Positions 44,340 to 57,943 of a stretch of DNA of 64,000 nt are shown piece after piece. How positions within the stretch are numbered: the stretch's first letter is position 1; every line of letters starts with the position of its first letter. Made by a program: the position numbers and the translations under genes. This stretch comes from Neckera pumila. Its lineage: Eukaryota > Streptophyta > Bryopsida > Hypnales > Neckeraceae. The notes under the pieces are model-generated. The model did no database searches, was not told the origin of the DNA, and was given only the letters and a program-made list of their open reading frames with translations. Location of the stretch: NCBI GenBank assembly GCA_963969595.1, contig OZ018408.1, forward strand, positions 15,745,823 through 15,809,822, read 5' to 3'.

Positions 44340-46948
44340 CGTGTCTGTCAAAACACCCCAACCAATTGTTAGAAACCATGATCTCCGAACTCGCCTGTGA
44401 ACTCAAAACACACACCTAATACCGCAAGCTAGATTTCAGTAACAGTTGACCCACTCAATGGACAAGACACACTCTTGTACTACAAACCCCTTGATACAAC
44501 TCAGGCGGTCTCCAGAGCGAGAGTCTGCCAGTACCGCCTTGAAATTCACAGCTTTGCTCGGCTCCTTGCCGTCAGTCAAAGCATTTCCCCGATACCGACG
44601 GAAAATAGGAAACGACTTCGAGTGTTACCTCCCAATGTGCGCAACTGATACGGAATTCTACTGGAACTAAATCCTAAGCCCTAAATCCTGCACAGAAAGC
44701 AAAGAAAGTTCTGACCTTCAAAAAAATAGCAAGCAATTTCGAGCACATCCACGAAGCAGGATAATCTTTGCACACGCACCTTTGTAGAAAGAGCTAACTT
44801 ATGCGTCGAAAATTGGCGAACCCCAAAATTGGCTTCTCGTTGAATCCGCCCCTCCTGTGCCTGACTGCCAGTTCGCCACTTCACCCTACCGACGCACTGA
44901 ACGATAAAAACAGAACAAAGTCAGTGTTTCATTGGAAAACTGCATGCGGTTTTATCGAGCGTTAGAAAAGCTACTGTAGAGTTTTCGAAAAGCTAGATCT
45001 CGATATCAGAGGATTTTATGGAAATGGCTCCCTTTTTCACGTGATTGTCATTCTCGGTACCGCAAGAACAAGGCTCCGTCCTTCAATTACAACTGATACT
45101 GCGAATGCCTCGATGAATGCACCCGCGGACGAAACCGCATCACGTGGCAAGCAGAGTAATTATGCTAGCCATTCAATTTCGGATTCAGTAAAGTACATCA
45201 GCGTAAACACTTCGTAAGCTTGCGCTCTCTGTATTCAGTTTACTTGGACGGTCGAGAAATTTCCTGACATACAATTCTTTGCACTTGTACCGAAATAGAA
45301 AGTAGAATCACATGTACTGTACCATCCAGCTCGAACATAACTGCATCCTTTTCTGTACGGTATTTATGACCTTGGTGTGCCTTAAGGATGCATGACATGC
45401 ATAATTTGCAGTTATTGACAGGCGCAGTTACAGCTTCGACTTCAACCAATGCTAGCTCCCATGCGTTGATTCGGTATCAAATGGGCAAGTAGGAGAATCA
45501 GTAAGAATTCATAGTTGCCAAGTTGCTCGTCCCATGAGGAAATTCTCATCAAATAATCCCTCCTCGTTCAAGGGACTCCATCTTTATCAGTTCCATAATT
45601 CAAGAGAAGCATTGTCCCAACAATCACACTACAGCACCTTGAGGAGATTTAGGGTTTAACGGAACACAGAGAAATGTAACATATCACCATTAAATCATAA
45701 GAAGACAGGAAAGATGCGAGTGTAATACGACACCCAACATTGCTCAACGCAATTGTATCTCCTCACCCATTGAGCTACATAATATATTTCTTAGGTGTCT
45801 TTCTAAATACATTATAATATGTAGAGACTCACTACTGTAGGTGTATTGTGCATTTACTAAGTAGTAGGGTAGCCAAGGTCCCATATTGGTCTCCAATGTC
45901 CTATGGTGCTTTGCTCTCTCAAAATGTGTAGACTTTTGGTGAATTATTTTACCATAAAGTAATTCAATTCCAACAATCACATAAGAGGGACTACCATTTG
46001 CATAGACCTCGCAAAGTTCTGTTAAGAGGTCACACAAAAGAGTTTATTGCTAGACTCGAAGAATCAAAACACATTACACGACTTGTAACAACACCAAGCA
46101 CATCAGTTTTTTGGTTTCCCTCTAGCATTCATAGCAGTACCGATGCAAGTTGGACTAATGAGATTTTCAGTTCTAATGGAATCAGGCGCAGCGAGTGATA
46201 ATGAAACGCTTCCCCCATCGATCTGTGATGATGATAATTCACTTCTTGTGCTCTGCACCATGTGCCAAAATTCGGACTTGAAGTGCAGTTTAAGCCTCCT
46301 GTAATCCAAAACCATGCATCAGCAACCTAGGTTCACCGCCACTACAGCAGAATGATGTCAAGTAGCATTTTGATCACTCATCCCATCAGCACTTCCCCTC
46401 CAAAACCGAAATTGGAGTATAATTATTTAACAAAAACTTCTTGAGAGAAGCTCCTATCACCTTTGGGCCCATATGTGAAATCATGGAAAAAAAAGGGATT
46501 AAAGATGCTCCAATTTTCTTCAGTCGAGCACATATTATAATATCTTGAATTCAAGATTGAAAGCGTTTAGTACGCAACCAACTAAACTTATTTTAGGCAC
46601 TGTAAGTCAATTACTTGCTTGCCCAGTGGGTCATTGCTGGTCATCGATATTGAAATAATGGTAAGTACATTTCTAGCACAGGTAAAGTTAGCATCCTTCT
46701 AGAGCCCCATTCACCAACACACATGACGAGTTGATGACTAATACTTCAGAGTTTGGTTCCTTCCTAGGTAAAATTCAACCAACCTAAACCTATTACCATA
46801 ACTAGAAAGAGATCTTCCATGATTTTATACGTCTTCAAGTAGCAATTGATCATAGTTCGCTTTGTAGGCGATCAGAGCTGATGTAGTCAATTACGCATGC
46901 ACCTGTGGAATATACACTCAATTAGTGCTCCAATTACCTTAGTGAAGG
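44340..46948. other. Gene-free stretch
   Basis: Moderate GC near 44400-45200, probably the promoter of the F-box gene, then ordinary noncoding sequence. Small ORFs such as 44681-44884 and 46103-46315 on the reverse strand show no motif or splice partners. Confidence 0.35.
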
Positions 46949-47473
46949 ATGCAAGCCCAACACTTCTCCAGAGTGTTACATCTGGTGCATGAAATGAGAG
47001 GAGCAGTCCGAAACCCTATAACAGGAGATTGGTCTGCAGAGACCAAAACTGCCAGACCTGCTCCCAACTATATATGTCCTCCTGGGGCGAATTCATCTTT
47101 CCCTGAAGCAACTGGCCATGGAAGCTGGTTATTTCCGACTCGAACTCCAAAACAAGGAATGTCTCATATGAAGCTTGATACAGGACAAAGGAGAGTATGA
47201 TGCATAAAAATTCAAGGGGGAGAGGTCTCTGCAAAGAGATCAAAGTTACTCCCAGTGTGGGATTTGCTTACCTTGCAGGCGCAATCTGTGCCACTTTCGA
47301 GGACTGAGTCCATCCCGGAACGTCAAGGACCAAAGGCTCCGCAAGTTGGTCTCAGGATGCAGGGCCGTAATCAACAGCCAGATCGCAGAGGCTTAAATCC
47401 CAACCATTCTGTGTATCAATACCCCCGCATAATCAGTGTATCTCGAACGAAATTGGTAGTCATACTTTGGTGA
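46949..47473 (+). CDS. Possible small two-exon gene, unknown function
   Basis: Exon 1 (46949-47194) starts ATG and reads VLHLVHEMRGAVRNPITGDW, then PEATGHGSWLFPTRTPKQGM and LDTGQRR, ending at AGA|GTATGA. An 84-bp intron follows, with a TTGCAG acceptor at 47278. Exon 2 (47279-47473) reads AQSVPLSRTESIPERQGP and QGRNQQPDRRG. Phase is 0 on both sides, giving 146 residues. The N-terminal part looks protein-like, while the last 20 residues look less so, and there may be a further exon. I do not recognise it. Confidence 0.35.
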
Positions 47474-48314
47474 ACAGCAGCTTCTCTTGCGCCTTGTTCG
47501 TCATTCTGTCAGGTTTTCACAGACCTAGCGATTATCGAAAACAGTACATCATAGTGTTCGTCTAGTGCTTGTGTTGCCAAAGCTTTGCAATCCTCAGATC
47601 ACGAGAAACAAGTTGCAAAAAAATTCTATCGTCATAACTGCTCTGGACAGTGTCGGACGCTGGCGGTCAGGACTTCTTTTCATGGGTTGGAATTAAATCT
47701 GAATTCGTTGTTTAGATTCTAGATGTACTCTGTTTTTTTCAGACACAATTAGGAATCCTGAAGGTATGTAACTGTATCATCTGCGAAATATTCTGATTGC
47801 ACGTCCGCCTGAACCACAGTCATGCAACAGGTCGCCGTTACAGATTCTGCGAGCTGCATAGAAGAGATCACTAATGAAATTCAGTTGATTCCACTCATGA
47901 GGTTCAATTCCCAGGTTAGAATGAAATAAACACCTGTAATCTCTTGTCAAGTCAAGTTGGTATTCATTTTGTATCGTTGTCGAAATCCATTCTATAACTG
48001 GCTTCACTTTCATTCGAGCAATTTCAAATTTGTAGGATATACTACCACTTCAGATTTTGTGACAGTCTCCGCCCGCAGGAGCCCGAAACCCTACATCAGA
48101 CCTTTCGTTTTCCACTATAAACTTCATGATTCTTGAGGAAGACCTTGGCGCCACTGGAACAGAGTGATGCGTAAGAACATTAAAACTCTTCAAATCATCA
48201 CGTGAATCAGCAGTCGCAGCATGTCAATGCAGTGGCAGCATGTCAATTACAGTGGCAGCAAATATGCCGGCATAAATCCGAGCTTTTAGGATTTAGGGTT
48301 TAGGGAACTGCGCA
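47474..48314. other. Gene-free stretch
   Basis: Noncoding as far as I can see. A repeated phrase (GCAGTGGCAGCATGTCAAT-like) occurs near 48215-48250. Confidence 0.35.
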
Positions 48315-48949
48315 TTGTCGTTGCTGCTTGTCATCTCTTTGCATTCGATTGTCATTCCAGCGATCCATAGATTTTCATTGATGAAGCAATCTTCTTCTTC
48401 TTCTTCTTCGCACGAGCTCGGAACTTACGAAATTAAAATCCATTCTTCTCCTCAAGGGCGACGAAACTCCCTCCAAGCATTAAAGCCGGATATGCCCTTC
48501 CAACTGCAAAACTCCAACCGTGTCGCCTTGTCACGTGTCGGCATGAGTGATATTCCCTGCCACTGCCCAGGAGTTCTCGGGAAAAGCCGCCTGCCTGGAG
48601 TATCTGCCAACCAGCCAGCCCATTTCCTGTCTCGGTTACCGCAAAAGGCCACCCGCACCCTTCCAAACCCAAGAACCGGACGCCATCAATGCGACTCGAA
48701 GCATATGCCCCCATCCATGTCCATTCAAACCCTACCGTCGTGCGCATGCCCCATCCGCATTCAATGCTTGCGAATCAAGCGACTCAGAAAACAATCTTTC
48801 GTATGCTACGGACTCTTGCCAGCACGCCCAATCCTGTCATGTCAACGCGGCCATACGGGAAGGACATACATGCACCCGTCTTGAACTCTTGATCCGACGT
48901 AAAAACAACAAGCGCGTTGTCAGGCCTACTGATAAATAACTCTACAACG
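48315..48949 (+). other. GC-richer segment with long overlapping frames
   Basis: Three long frames overlap on the + strand (48315-48884, 48547-48939, and an open frame through 48892) and one on the reverse strand. A (CTT)n run near 48390 gives poly-Ser. No motif or splice model favours one frame. It might be an exon of an unrecognised gene, or a 5' region. Confidence 0.2.
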
Positions 48950-49074
48950 ACAATGGCATTGTGACGGTACTGCCCTGTACCGCTGCAGTCTGTCCAGTAC
49001 TCTGCACCGGTGCAGGATGTCCTGCGACCAGGCTAGCTAGCCCACCCATAAGCTCGTAGGGGGTGATGATCACC

Positions 49075-49260
49075 TGTGTAGTAGCTCAGTTAGTAGCGAT
49101 TGGGGCTTCAGTTGCAAAGAGCTAGACACCTGTCGGCTGACAGATCTGGGCTGAATCCTTATTGGGGTTTGTGTCTACAACCCCCGTAGGAGAGCAATAA
49201 CTCCCCCGTTGCGCTCATACGTGCCGCGGGGGGGAGATGTAGAAGATCATTCTGCTTTAT
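49075..49260 (+). mobile_element. SINE-like segment with tRNA-type A and B boxes
   Basis: TAGCTCAGTTAGTAG at about 49082 resembles the RNA polymerase III A box (TRGCNNAGYNGG), and GGGCTGAATCC at about 49150 resembles the B box (GGTTCGANTCC, 8 of 11). The spacing of about 70 bp is longer than in a tRNA, and no cloverleaf can be drawn. A G-rich tail follows (GCCGCGGGGGGG). This pattern fits a tRNA-derived SINE head. No target-site duplication was identified. Confidence 0.35.
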
Positions 49261-52200
49261 AACAATCATCGTCTCCCTCGTTCAGCCGCCACTGACACCA
49301 TGCAATCGCTCGCAACGATGGCGAGTCGGATTACATGAAGACCCCCGAGATGGTGGCAACGTAACTTAACCCAAATTCATGAATTCAACAAATTAATCGA
49401 ACTTTACGAAAAAGCCTGAGGCAGTTATGCTCGGGAGACACTCGAAAAGTGTAATGGCTGCAGCGATCACCACGCCGCCATGGCAATGCCGGCAGATTCA
49501 AATTGAGCTCATAAATTTCAAAACTGTTAAAATATCTTAATTAGAGTATTGTTCTTATATATTTTGGCTTTTGATATCTGTGCTCTGGTGTTCCGCGTGA
49601 TCGATCAAGCTACATTTTGTATATCGGTCCTATGATATTTTTTCTGTTCGAAGCACCTGACGACGGAGGCTTCACCTGCAGATTGCAGCCAGAGCTTATG
49701 TCATGAGTTCAAATTGCCGTCAGCTTCAATGAATGCTGCAAATCACTCGCTTCACAATCATGAGGGGTACTGTAGATAGCACTGTCCAGAGGATGGTGAT
49801 TCATGTGAATCTACGTACAGTAGTTATAAGTAACACGTTACTGTCTTGTGATTTGTGTAAAAGTTTTTTAATTTTAGGCACCGGGAAACAAATAAAACTA
49901 CAAGCTGTTTTACACACGGAGTAGTAATTTTCTCTTATATCCCTCCATCCTTGTGAGAAAAAGAAAAACACATAGGAATTGGGAAATGATGAATTGCCCT
50001 ATGGGATGCTTCAATAAAAAAAAAATTCAAAATGGTTATTGACAAATGTGACAAAAGCGGCAATATATCCTCGCAATGTTCTTCTCACAAATCAAGTGAA
50101 GAATTTTGAAGTTTGAATACATAGTAACGGGACAAAAAGAGGACTATCAAATGTAGCCACTGTTTTTATAATCAGGTTAAGGATATGTGCACTTAATTTC
50201 ATATATAAAGTAAGTAAGACTATTTACAAACCAATTGCAAAATGTAACTTAGCAAATTCTTGAGTAAAATGGACACCATCTAACTTAGACAAGAGAACTT
50301 AAATACATATTCTAATGATTTAGGTGCAGGGAAATGGTCGGCTTGGGGTATCACTTTTTGGACACACTAATTACCTTATTTTTGTTGAAGGCCTCCAAAG
50401 TCTGTCTAATTTGGTCATTTTTATCAAGTAAAAAAACCCTAAAATTTAAACAAAAAAATCCATGCGCCTCAACAAGATCAAGATGTATATTCCTAATGAG
50501 TTTTTTTTGAAAAACAATAAATTTTTGGATCTTTTCATAGATGTGAGAAAAAATGCTAAATTTTGGGATTTGCAGGCCTCATAGTGCACAATTTATTAAG
50601 TTTTTATTAATAAAATTAATTATTTTGTATATCTTACCACTTAATGTAGGTCACATCCAAAAATGACATTAAAATAAAATTGTTTGATATTCCAAATGCT
50701 TGTTTTTGAGGATTCTAGGTGCATAGGACAAAACTTACTTTTTCAACTAAAAATTCATTAAAAATTTCTTAAAATTCTTTGATTGTGGTGAATTTTTTTT
50801 CTTAGTAAATTACCAAGTGTAGGTAGCTAAAACCACATTTTGTGAAATCACACTTTATTATATTTAAGAGTTAAAGTCGTTTGACATAGTGCAGTGATTG
50901 ACATTATATTTTAGACAATGTTTTTGGGTACCCCAAGCCAACCATCGCCCAGCAATTACCTTAGTGACTTGCTACAAATAATGGCAAATATTTTCACTAC
51001 TACCCAAGTCCGCCCCACATTGTTATTTATCACTTAATTGCACTAAATTGCAAATTTGCAAGTTTGTGAGGCGCACTGATTTGAAAATTCACAATATATT
51101 CTTCCAAATGAATGTAATGTGGTCTTCACAATTTTCATTGTGATTTGGCATCCAACTAAGTTCACCAAAATCCTCATCCAGATATTCACACTAATATATA
51201 TGCCACACTCATCCAAATTCGTCTGCTGGGCTCACACGTACTATTCAAACTTTTGCTCTATTTGCATTAAATTGTGTAGTAACTGGTTAACCTTTTAATT
51301 AAACTTCTTCTTCTTTTTTTACTTAAACTTTTTTTTTTTTTGGAAACAAATGAAACGGGAATTCATTGCCAAGGAATTTACTTAAACCTATGAAACCAGT
51401 GAATTCTTTTGGCTACTGTATTTAAGTCCGTATCTCTGTATTCCGAAAAGTTCTAGGATTCAATGTGCGCAATTTTACAGCGAATCTCTCCTGCCGGCTG
51501 GAACCTTGCAAAATACACACATGCCCTGCCACACGATAAGTTAATTGAATGGGCCGTGGTAGACTGGTAGTGCAGCTTTCCAGTGATGGGCAGACTGTGG
51601 GTTGGAAGTGAATTAATTGGAATGACGAGATCCATCTGTTCCCAAGGCCACTTTTGCATACAATCACCCACCTTCAGTTGCATTGGGAAGCTAGCACTTT
51701 AGGAATTAATTAAGGGACATGATTATCTTCTGATGGGGAGCGTGCACAATGCCGCAATCCCTGATTAGTGATGATTTTTAGAATGACGTGAACATGATTA
51801 TCCCCAGAGACCAGAGCCTGCAGACTCGATCAAGCTAGTCAGGCCGGATTCAAGTCCCCAGTCTGCTCAAGTCTCTCAGTCTTCCAACCGGGAGCTTCGG
51901 AGCCCAAGTGCACCCAAGAATACCAAGATGTGCACAACTGCACATTGCATAACTTAATGGAATTAGTTCCTCGGAGTCCAAGACTCCAAGATGTGCACTT
52001 TCGCATCCCGTTGGGCTCTATGTACCGTATACGTACTGTCCCAGTAACGACCTGCAAAGAGCCCTGCAACCAGGAAAAGGTCTGGCCGGACGAGCTACTA
52101 CTGTATGCTTGCCAAGCTGGTATTAAGCTAGTCGGCTCATTAAATAAAAGGCTTCCCACCTTGCTCAATATGCTCCCTCATTTGCAGCTCACATGCCGCG

Positions 52201-54149
52201 AAGGTACTTGTGGGAAGTCACCTAAAATATGGCATTAATTACATTCTGCAACACCTGGCGTCCGTAGCCTCTGGATGTGAATTTCGTAGGGGCAGTTACA
52301 CTTGGGGTGATCAGCAGAGGGGCGCTTCCAATTTTGAGGTTTCTGAGGTAATCTGGGGTGCTGCAATCCTGTTCTTGTTTTTGTGCTTTTGGCTTATACT
52401 CGACCTTGGTACGCAAAACCTCGTACACGGGTCCAAGGACGTTGCATGTTCACAGTGGAACTGCGTGTGGTCGGCCTTCCGTGGTGATCTTTTGACAGGC
52501 AAATTTGAGCTAGCTCTTGGTAAGTTGACAAAACTGAAGCTAAGCCTCGCTGTGTCAGACAATCTGCTGCCAACAAATTTGAAAAAACAGTTTCTGTTAT
52601 ACCAGTATTAAGGAATCATGATGCAAAGAAGTGGGTTGCATCATGATCCTGCTCTGCTTATTTGAGAGCAATCCTGGCAGTTTCATGTGAATTCCAGAAC
52701 TCACAAAGGTTTCTTTCACAAAATCCAGCCGGTGTCTGCAACACTGAAACGCCAGTTTTTGTCAGGATTGTTCATAATTAACTACTATCAGATAAACAGC
52801 ATAGTTCTTACTACCAGACACACATTGGTGTGTCGTTATCTACGTGATCAATCCATGATATCTACCTTGAAACGATATAGGGATTTTCCAACATGTCAAG
52901 CAGTCAATGGTTCTCTCTAAGGGACACGCTCTAATTAAGCATTCCTTCATAACTATCCTTTTATCGGGATAATATGAATGTTGCGTTATGTAGTGTGTGC
53001 ACGTCTGATTGGATAACTTCTATATGTCAAATGGAGCTGCAAAAACTTGGGAGAGGGCATTTAGAAGCCCATTTGTCCACGAGGAAAGCTCGTGCTCGTC
53101 AATAGAAATGTCTAAGTGCAGAGGGGCAGCAGTAGATCATTTTCATCTGGTGAAAATCAGTCACTTGGGCAATGAAATTTTCTTTTTTTTCCTTGAACAT
53201 GGACAATTTCCATTAAGCAAGGAAACAGTAGAATGAACGGGCAATCAAATTACATTGCTCCAATTAAGAGAAGAAGAAGGCCAATTGTTTGCACTTTGCA
53301 GCCAGGACCCCACTACAGAGTCCTGAGGACGGGCATATATTCTTCTATGACCAAAAATAAATTGCTCACTTGTTGCAAAATTGCTCGCAATCCTCCAGCT
53401 TGCTCTGCATTCTGGACTTCCCTAGATCAGGGTGTCTTTTTCAGTTGGTCTTCCTGTTGGCTGTATGCCTGTATAGCCCAAGTAAACGCTAACCATGCTG
53501 GAAGCCTCAGAAGAAAGTTAATACCGGTATTCAGAAATAGCACTCAATACAGAAGATTATAACTATACCAGTACGTACCTCAAGCCAGTACATGACCGTC
53601 CAGAGAACTATGACCTCAATCACACTTCAATAAGACCACGTTCAATTCAGGTCTTTCCTGGAGTTAATTTTGGAAGAAATTGGTAAATTCGTGCTGGCAT
53701 TTAAGTTGCTCTGATTCGCGTGCAGAATCAGTACTGTAGCTGCAAGGATTATTCTGTTTCTGAGAAGGTATTCTAGATGTAGATTAAATTTGTTCACAGA
53801 TTCCAGTCCAATACATAACCATATTTTGTCCTCTGGCGTATGTCTCCAAGTTTTTTTACAATTCAGCATCTCGGATCGGAATGATGATTCTTCAATTCAA
53901 AGTTTAACTTATTAATTCACCACAGCGCTCCAGAAGATGGTGGAGAAGAAGAATCACTTCGTTCCAGCAGATTCCTCATCACAGCATTTATGGTGGACTG
54001 TTATTGATATACTTGTGGTCTACTGTAGTACTCTAGTTACAGAAAGATTTTTGAATTAGAGGGACCCTGTAGGATACCGTTGTATCCCAGCCGTCAAATA
54101 CTGCAGTACTTAGTGGGCTCTCCGTCTGAGCAGATATTAAGTTACTCAC
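49261..54149. other. Long gene-free stretch, AT-rich in 49.9-51.4 kb
   Basis: No supported gene. At 51327-51370 a T-run followed by GGAAACAAATGAAACGGGAA resembles the reversed 3' end of the 4578-6120 LINE (T-run, CAAATG, GAAT, CA-TGC). Open frames at 51839-52168, 52210-52611 and 53233-53562 lack conserved motifs. The 51.8-53.9 kb part has higher GC and could be an old gene relic. Confidence 0.35.
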
Positions 54150-54908
54150 GTTATGTGGTTATTTAAGCCTCTGTTTGAGAGCGGACAAACCAAATTTCCA
54201 ACTGACCATGAAATTCCGTTTCATTTTTTATTTTATTTTTCAGTTTCTTCATGTGTTTCCAAAAAAAAAAAAAATCCGTTTCATTTGTGTAAATTTTTTT
54301 TTTTTTTTTTAATTCCAACTGTCCCCGCCTCATCCATTTGGCCATATCTTATCAAAATACCATTTTGAGTATATTTTTTTATAGTTGAATATTTTTTAAA
54401 GTCTATTTTCAATTTGAAAATATGATTTGAAAAAAAATTGTTTAAGATTTTTCTACTGAAGATTTTGTGCAAAGTTGCAAATCTTGTTTTTTTTAGTTTT
54501 AGAGACTTTAAGAGATGAGCTTGGAATACACTAGATCTTGTGGTAAGAGATTAGAAAAATGAAGAATAGATTTTGAGAAGCCATAAAACAATTATGGTTA
54601 TGCATGTTATGTCCTTTAACTTCATATTTTTTTCATGACTTCAATTTTAAATTTGATATGTACAAAGAGGATTGAAAGACTTCAAATCTCTTTCACAAAT
54701 TTAACACCCTCTTGATCAAACATTATAATTTTTCAATCCATAAGTAATATTGTTGTGCTTTTTTTCCTATGTAATCCTCAACAAATCTAGTTTGATTTCG
54801 TACAATATATATTTTTTAGATTGATAGAACTCATCAAAACTTGGGCTTTTGTGTAGTTTTAAACAAACTCAATGAAGCTCAAAAAGGCCTTAGGTTTTTA
54901 GGGATTAA
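54150..54908. mobile_element. Diverged TTAA-type element related to copy 1
   Basis: Right end CCTTAGGTTTTTAGGGATTAA (TTAA at 54905-54908) resembles the family terminus. The sequence 54575-54800 aligns by eye with 3676-3900 (for example GATTGAAAGA, TCAAACATTATAAT, AATATTGTTGTG). The left boundary could not be located, so the start is approximate. Two A/T homopolymer tracts lie near 54259 and 54294. Confidence 0.45.
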
Positions 54909-57003
54909 GAAAACACACATTTAAATGAATTTGTACACTTCTAGATGGATAAAGATTTTTTGTCCACATTTTGCATATTCCATCCTCATCCATTTATGTA
55001 AGTAGATTCCGTAACTCACAAATCATAACCAATGAAGATTGCTTTCTACAGTCACCATTTGAAAAAATTTAAATCCTACTCGTATTCTTCTCTATTTGCA
55101 CTATAAAGTGTAGATTCATCCAACTTTAATTTCATGGGACCTAATCACACGGACTAACAACAAAAAAATAATCACCTAGCTCTAAAGGGATAATTTGTTG
55201 AATTCTAATACCTTTGGCATATCTGAAAACAAGTCTCCACTTTAAGATTTGTGATAGATAAACATGATGTTTATTGTGAGAAAAAAATCTTATAATGAAA
55301 AGATGATTTGGTTAAGACATCATTTATAATTTATAAAAAAATCCTAAATAATTTCTATAGATGTATCAATTGCAAAGCTTGTGTCTAGAATACATATACA
55401 ATGTGATGCAGAGGAATATATCATTCAAGTATTCTTATGACACAATTTTTGTATTTGGAGTATCAAAACTAAATGCAACAATGAGGTTTAGTAGGATGTA
55501 AAGGTTTTGGTTTCTTGAGATTGTTCAATAATATTTGATCTAGTGAGCACTAGTGCGTATGAAGGTAACCATTATATTGTCATATCCTTTAGGGATAGTT
55601 ATTTCTCCAAGCTCATCTTAATTGCTTCTTTGACATTTCACTTCTACTGAGACTAAAGGTAACAACTTTCTAACATTACGCATACCACACACCCAAAGTT
55701 TCAAGTTCCAACTCTAGTTATGGGGGCCCATTTTCCATGATTTCGGTCACTTAATTCCTAAAAGACACCAAAGATATCATTTGATGACATTGAGCAAAAT
55801 TTTCATTGATTTTCAAGCGCTTGGTGATGGCACTACTCAACATGATTGGTGCTAACTGCCCTTGAACTATATTCAATTCCATACTAGGCTACAACAATCT
55901 CACATTAGGACTCACCTTGGAACTTATGTCACATCCTAACGTAGAGTAAGACACCATCGAACCAACATTAAAGAGTACATAAAAGCTAGCACTCTACAAC
56001 TTGAAGGCGACGGTGAGGCTCTATCACCAACCTCACCGTCTATAACCACTATGGCTCACCATAGCACTATTCAAGAATAAAAAGGTAGACCACCCCTCGT
56101 CATAATACTTATTACATGATTCAACAGACCCCCTTCCTATAAATCATTTAAGACATCCAAGACACCTTGTTCTAAAAGGAAGTATCCAATTCTTATACTC
56201 TAGCCACGAAATTGAGCCATTAGATGACATTTGAGGGCATTGGAGGGCCATTTCAAGCCCATTCCCAATGTTGGCTTGATTTTGCAAAAGCCGATACGGG
56301 CTATCAGAAAAAAAATAAAAAATAAAAAATAAAAAATAAAAAAATCCCCCAAATATTATTTTAAGCAATTTTTTTTCAAAAAATAATGACGTGGCACGAT
56401 TTTGACCACATTAGCCAGCAGTGATCTTGCGTTCCCGCAGTCTGAAAACGCATGATAACTCGCAGTCTCTTAGAGGCCTCAAATATCATCTAATGTCTAA
56501 GGCCCCTCGAGTTTTCTAGTAGGATAATTATTCGCTTCAAATTCCAAATTCAAAGTGCAATTCCATTGTATGATCTATTCTTCCTGCAATCCATATGGAT
56601 CATTCACTTTCTTAAATGCAATATGTATTGAGCTAGTTATGGCCCTCTAAAGCTCATAGCTAAGTTCTTTGTAATCTTCAACATTCTGGAATCTTTGTTT
56701 CATTATATTGTTTCAAACGATATATGGCATATTCAATTTAGACAAGGGGATCCTCTCAAATCTCCTACTCCCATGTTCCACATTGAGTTTGAGTTTGCGC
56801 CCGGGTCACTACCAATTTTGAAGAGCCATATTTTTTGACTTACAACTTAGATACTTGCGTTCTTTCAAGACCCATGGATTCATACTCTTACTAGCTTTCC
56901 AAGCATGTGTGGCACAATACATCCTTTGTCTCAACTAGAGTGCTAAGGCACTGTATCTGCTTGGGATTCCTCATTTTCTCTTACCTAGTCTTTGCAAGGC
57001 TTA
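54909..57003. other. AT-rich gene-free stretch
   Basis: No gene recognised. An (AAAAAAT)n run occurs at about 56308-56342. The rest resembles old repeat sequence. Confidence 0.35.
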
Positions 57004-57943
57004 GGGCCTCTTCACACTATGGCCGTCCAAGTCGAGAGGCCGTGGGATTGAGAGTCCAAACTTTTGGTGAGAGTCCGAAGAAATGAGCAATAAATGATAG
57101 GTTTTGGAGCTTTTGGCCGGCCATAGTGTGAAGCCTCCAATGGCCAAGCCCAAAGTCCAAGCCCAAAGTCCAAACCTATACCATATGTGTAACTTCTATC
57201 CTTCTCTCTCTCCATTTGTCCATCCAATTTCTGAAATTCCCTATGAAGCCTCACTCATATGGCAAATTTTTCAAGCAAAAGCTAAAAAAACATGAGAAAA
57301 GGGTCATAAATGGCCTTGGAAAAAAAATCACAGCACATGTTCTCATCATCAAACTAGGAATATGAAGGGTATAAATGAAATAAGAGGATGGCATTGGAAC
57401 AAGAGGGGGCATTGTATGCCAAAGGGAATGCAAAGTGAAGTAGGTTCATTGAATGCAAAGACTCCTCATTGTCATAGTGGAGACTAGGTGGACACTAGGT
57501 TTCAAACCCCAATGGCGACACAAATAACAAATAACAAATAACAAATAACAAATAACAAATAACAAATAACAAATAACAAATAACAAATAACAAGGAGAGG
57601 CGAGAAAGAAGAGAACGGAGAAGCATTTCTGTCTTGCAAAAAACAGTCCACAGAGATCTAGCGGCCGAGATCTTGTCAGTTTCTTATTTTTATGAAGAAA
57701 AAAAATTCTGAAAAATTCGACGGAATCTTGAGGAGAGTTTGGGTCCTACATTTTGCAAGACCCAAACTCTCCTCGAGAGTCCGTCGGAATTTTCTGCCAT
57801 GTAAGCATTTTGCTGCCATGTAGGTAGTTTTGAGAGCGCCGGACTTTGGATTGTGGCGGGTAGTGTGAAGGCTCGAGAGGCCAAACTTCGGGGTTTCTGA
57901 AATCTGATTGGTGGAAACCGACGGCCGTAGTGCGAAGTGGCCC
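57004..57943. mobile_element. PIF/Harbinger-like inverted-repeat element (940 bp)
   Basis: Terminal inverted repeats: left GGGCCTCTTCACACTATGGC and right (reversed) GGGCCACTTCGCACTACGGC, extending to about 25 bp with four mismatches. The trinucleotide TTA flanks both ends (57001-57003 and 57944-57946), the usual target-site duplication of PIF/Harbinger and Tourist elements, whose termini commonly begin GGGCC. An inverted copy of the terminus lies inside at about 57114-57135. A 16-bp perfect palindrome arm pair sits near 57731-57775. No transposase frame, so nonautonomous. Confidence 0.7.
57521..57593. repeat. Heptamer tandem repeat (ACAAATA, about 10 copies)
   Basis: A perfect run of the 7-base unit ACAAATA inside the Harbinger-like element. 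It is not the plant telomere heptamer. Confidence 0.9.

Noticed and set aside
49080..49165. A tRNA gene.
   Set aside because: A and B boxes are present but the spacing is too long and no acceptor stem or anticodon arm can be folded.
52210..52611. A 133-codon open frame with a hydrophobic segment.
   Set aside because: No motif, no splice partners, overlapping frames on the other strand, and no recognisable relatives.
57521..57593. An interstitial telomere array.
   Set aside because: The unit is ACAAATA, not the TTTAGGG of plant telomeres.
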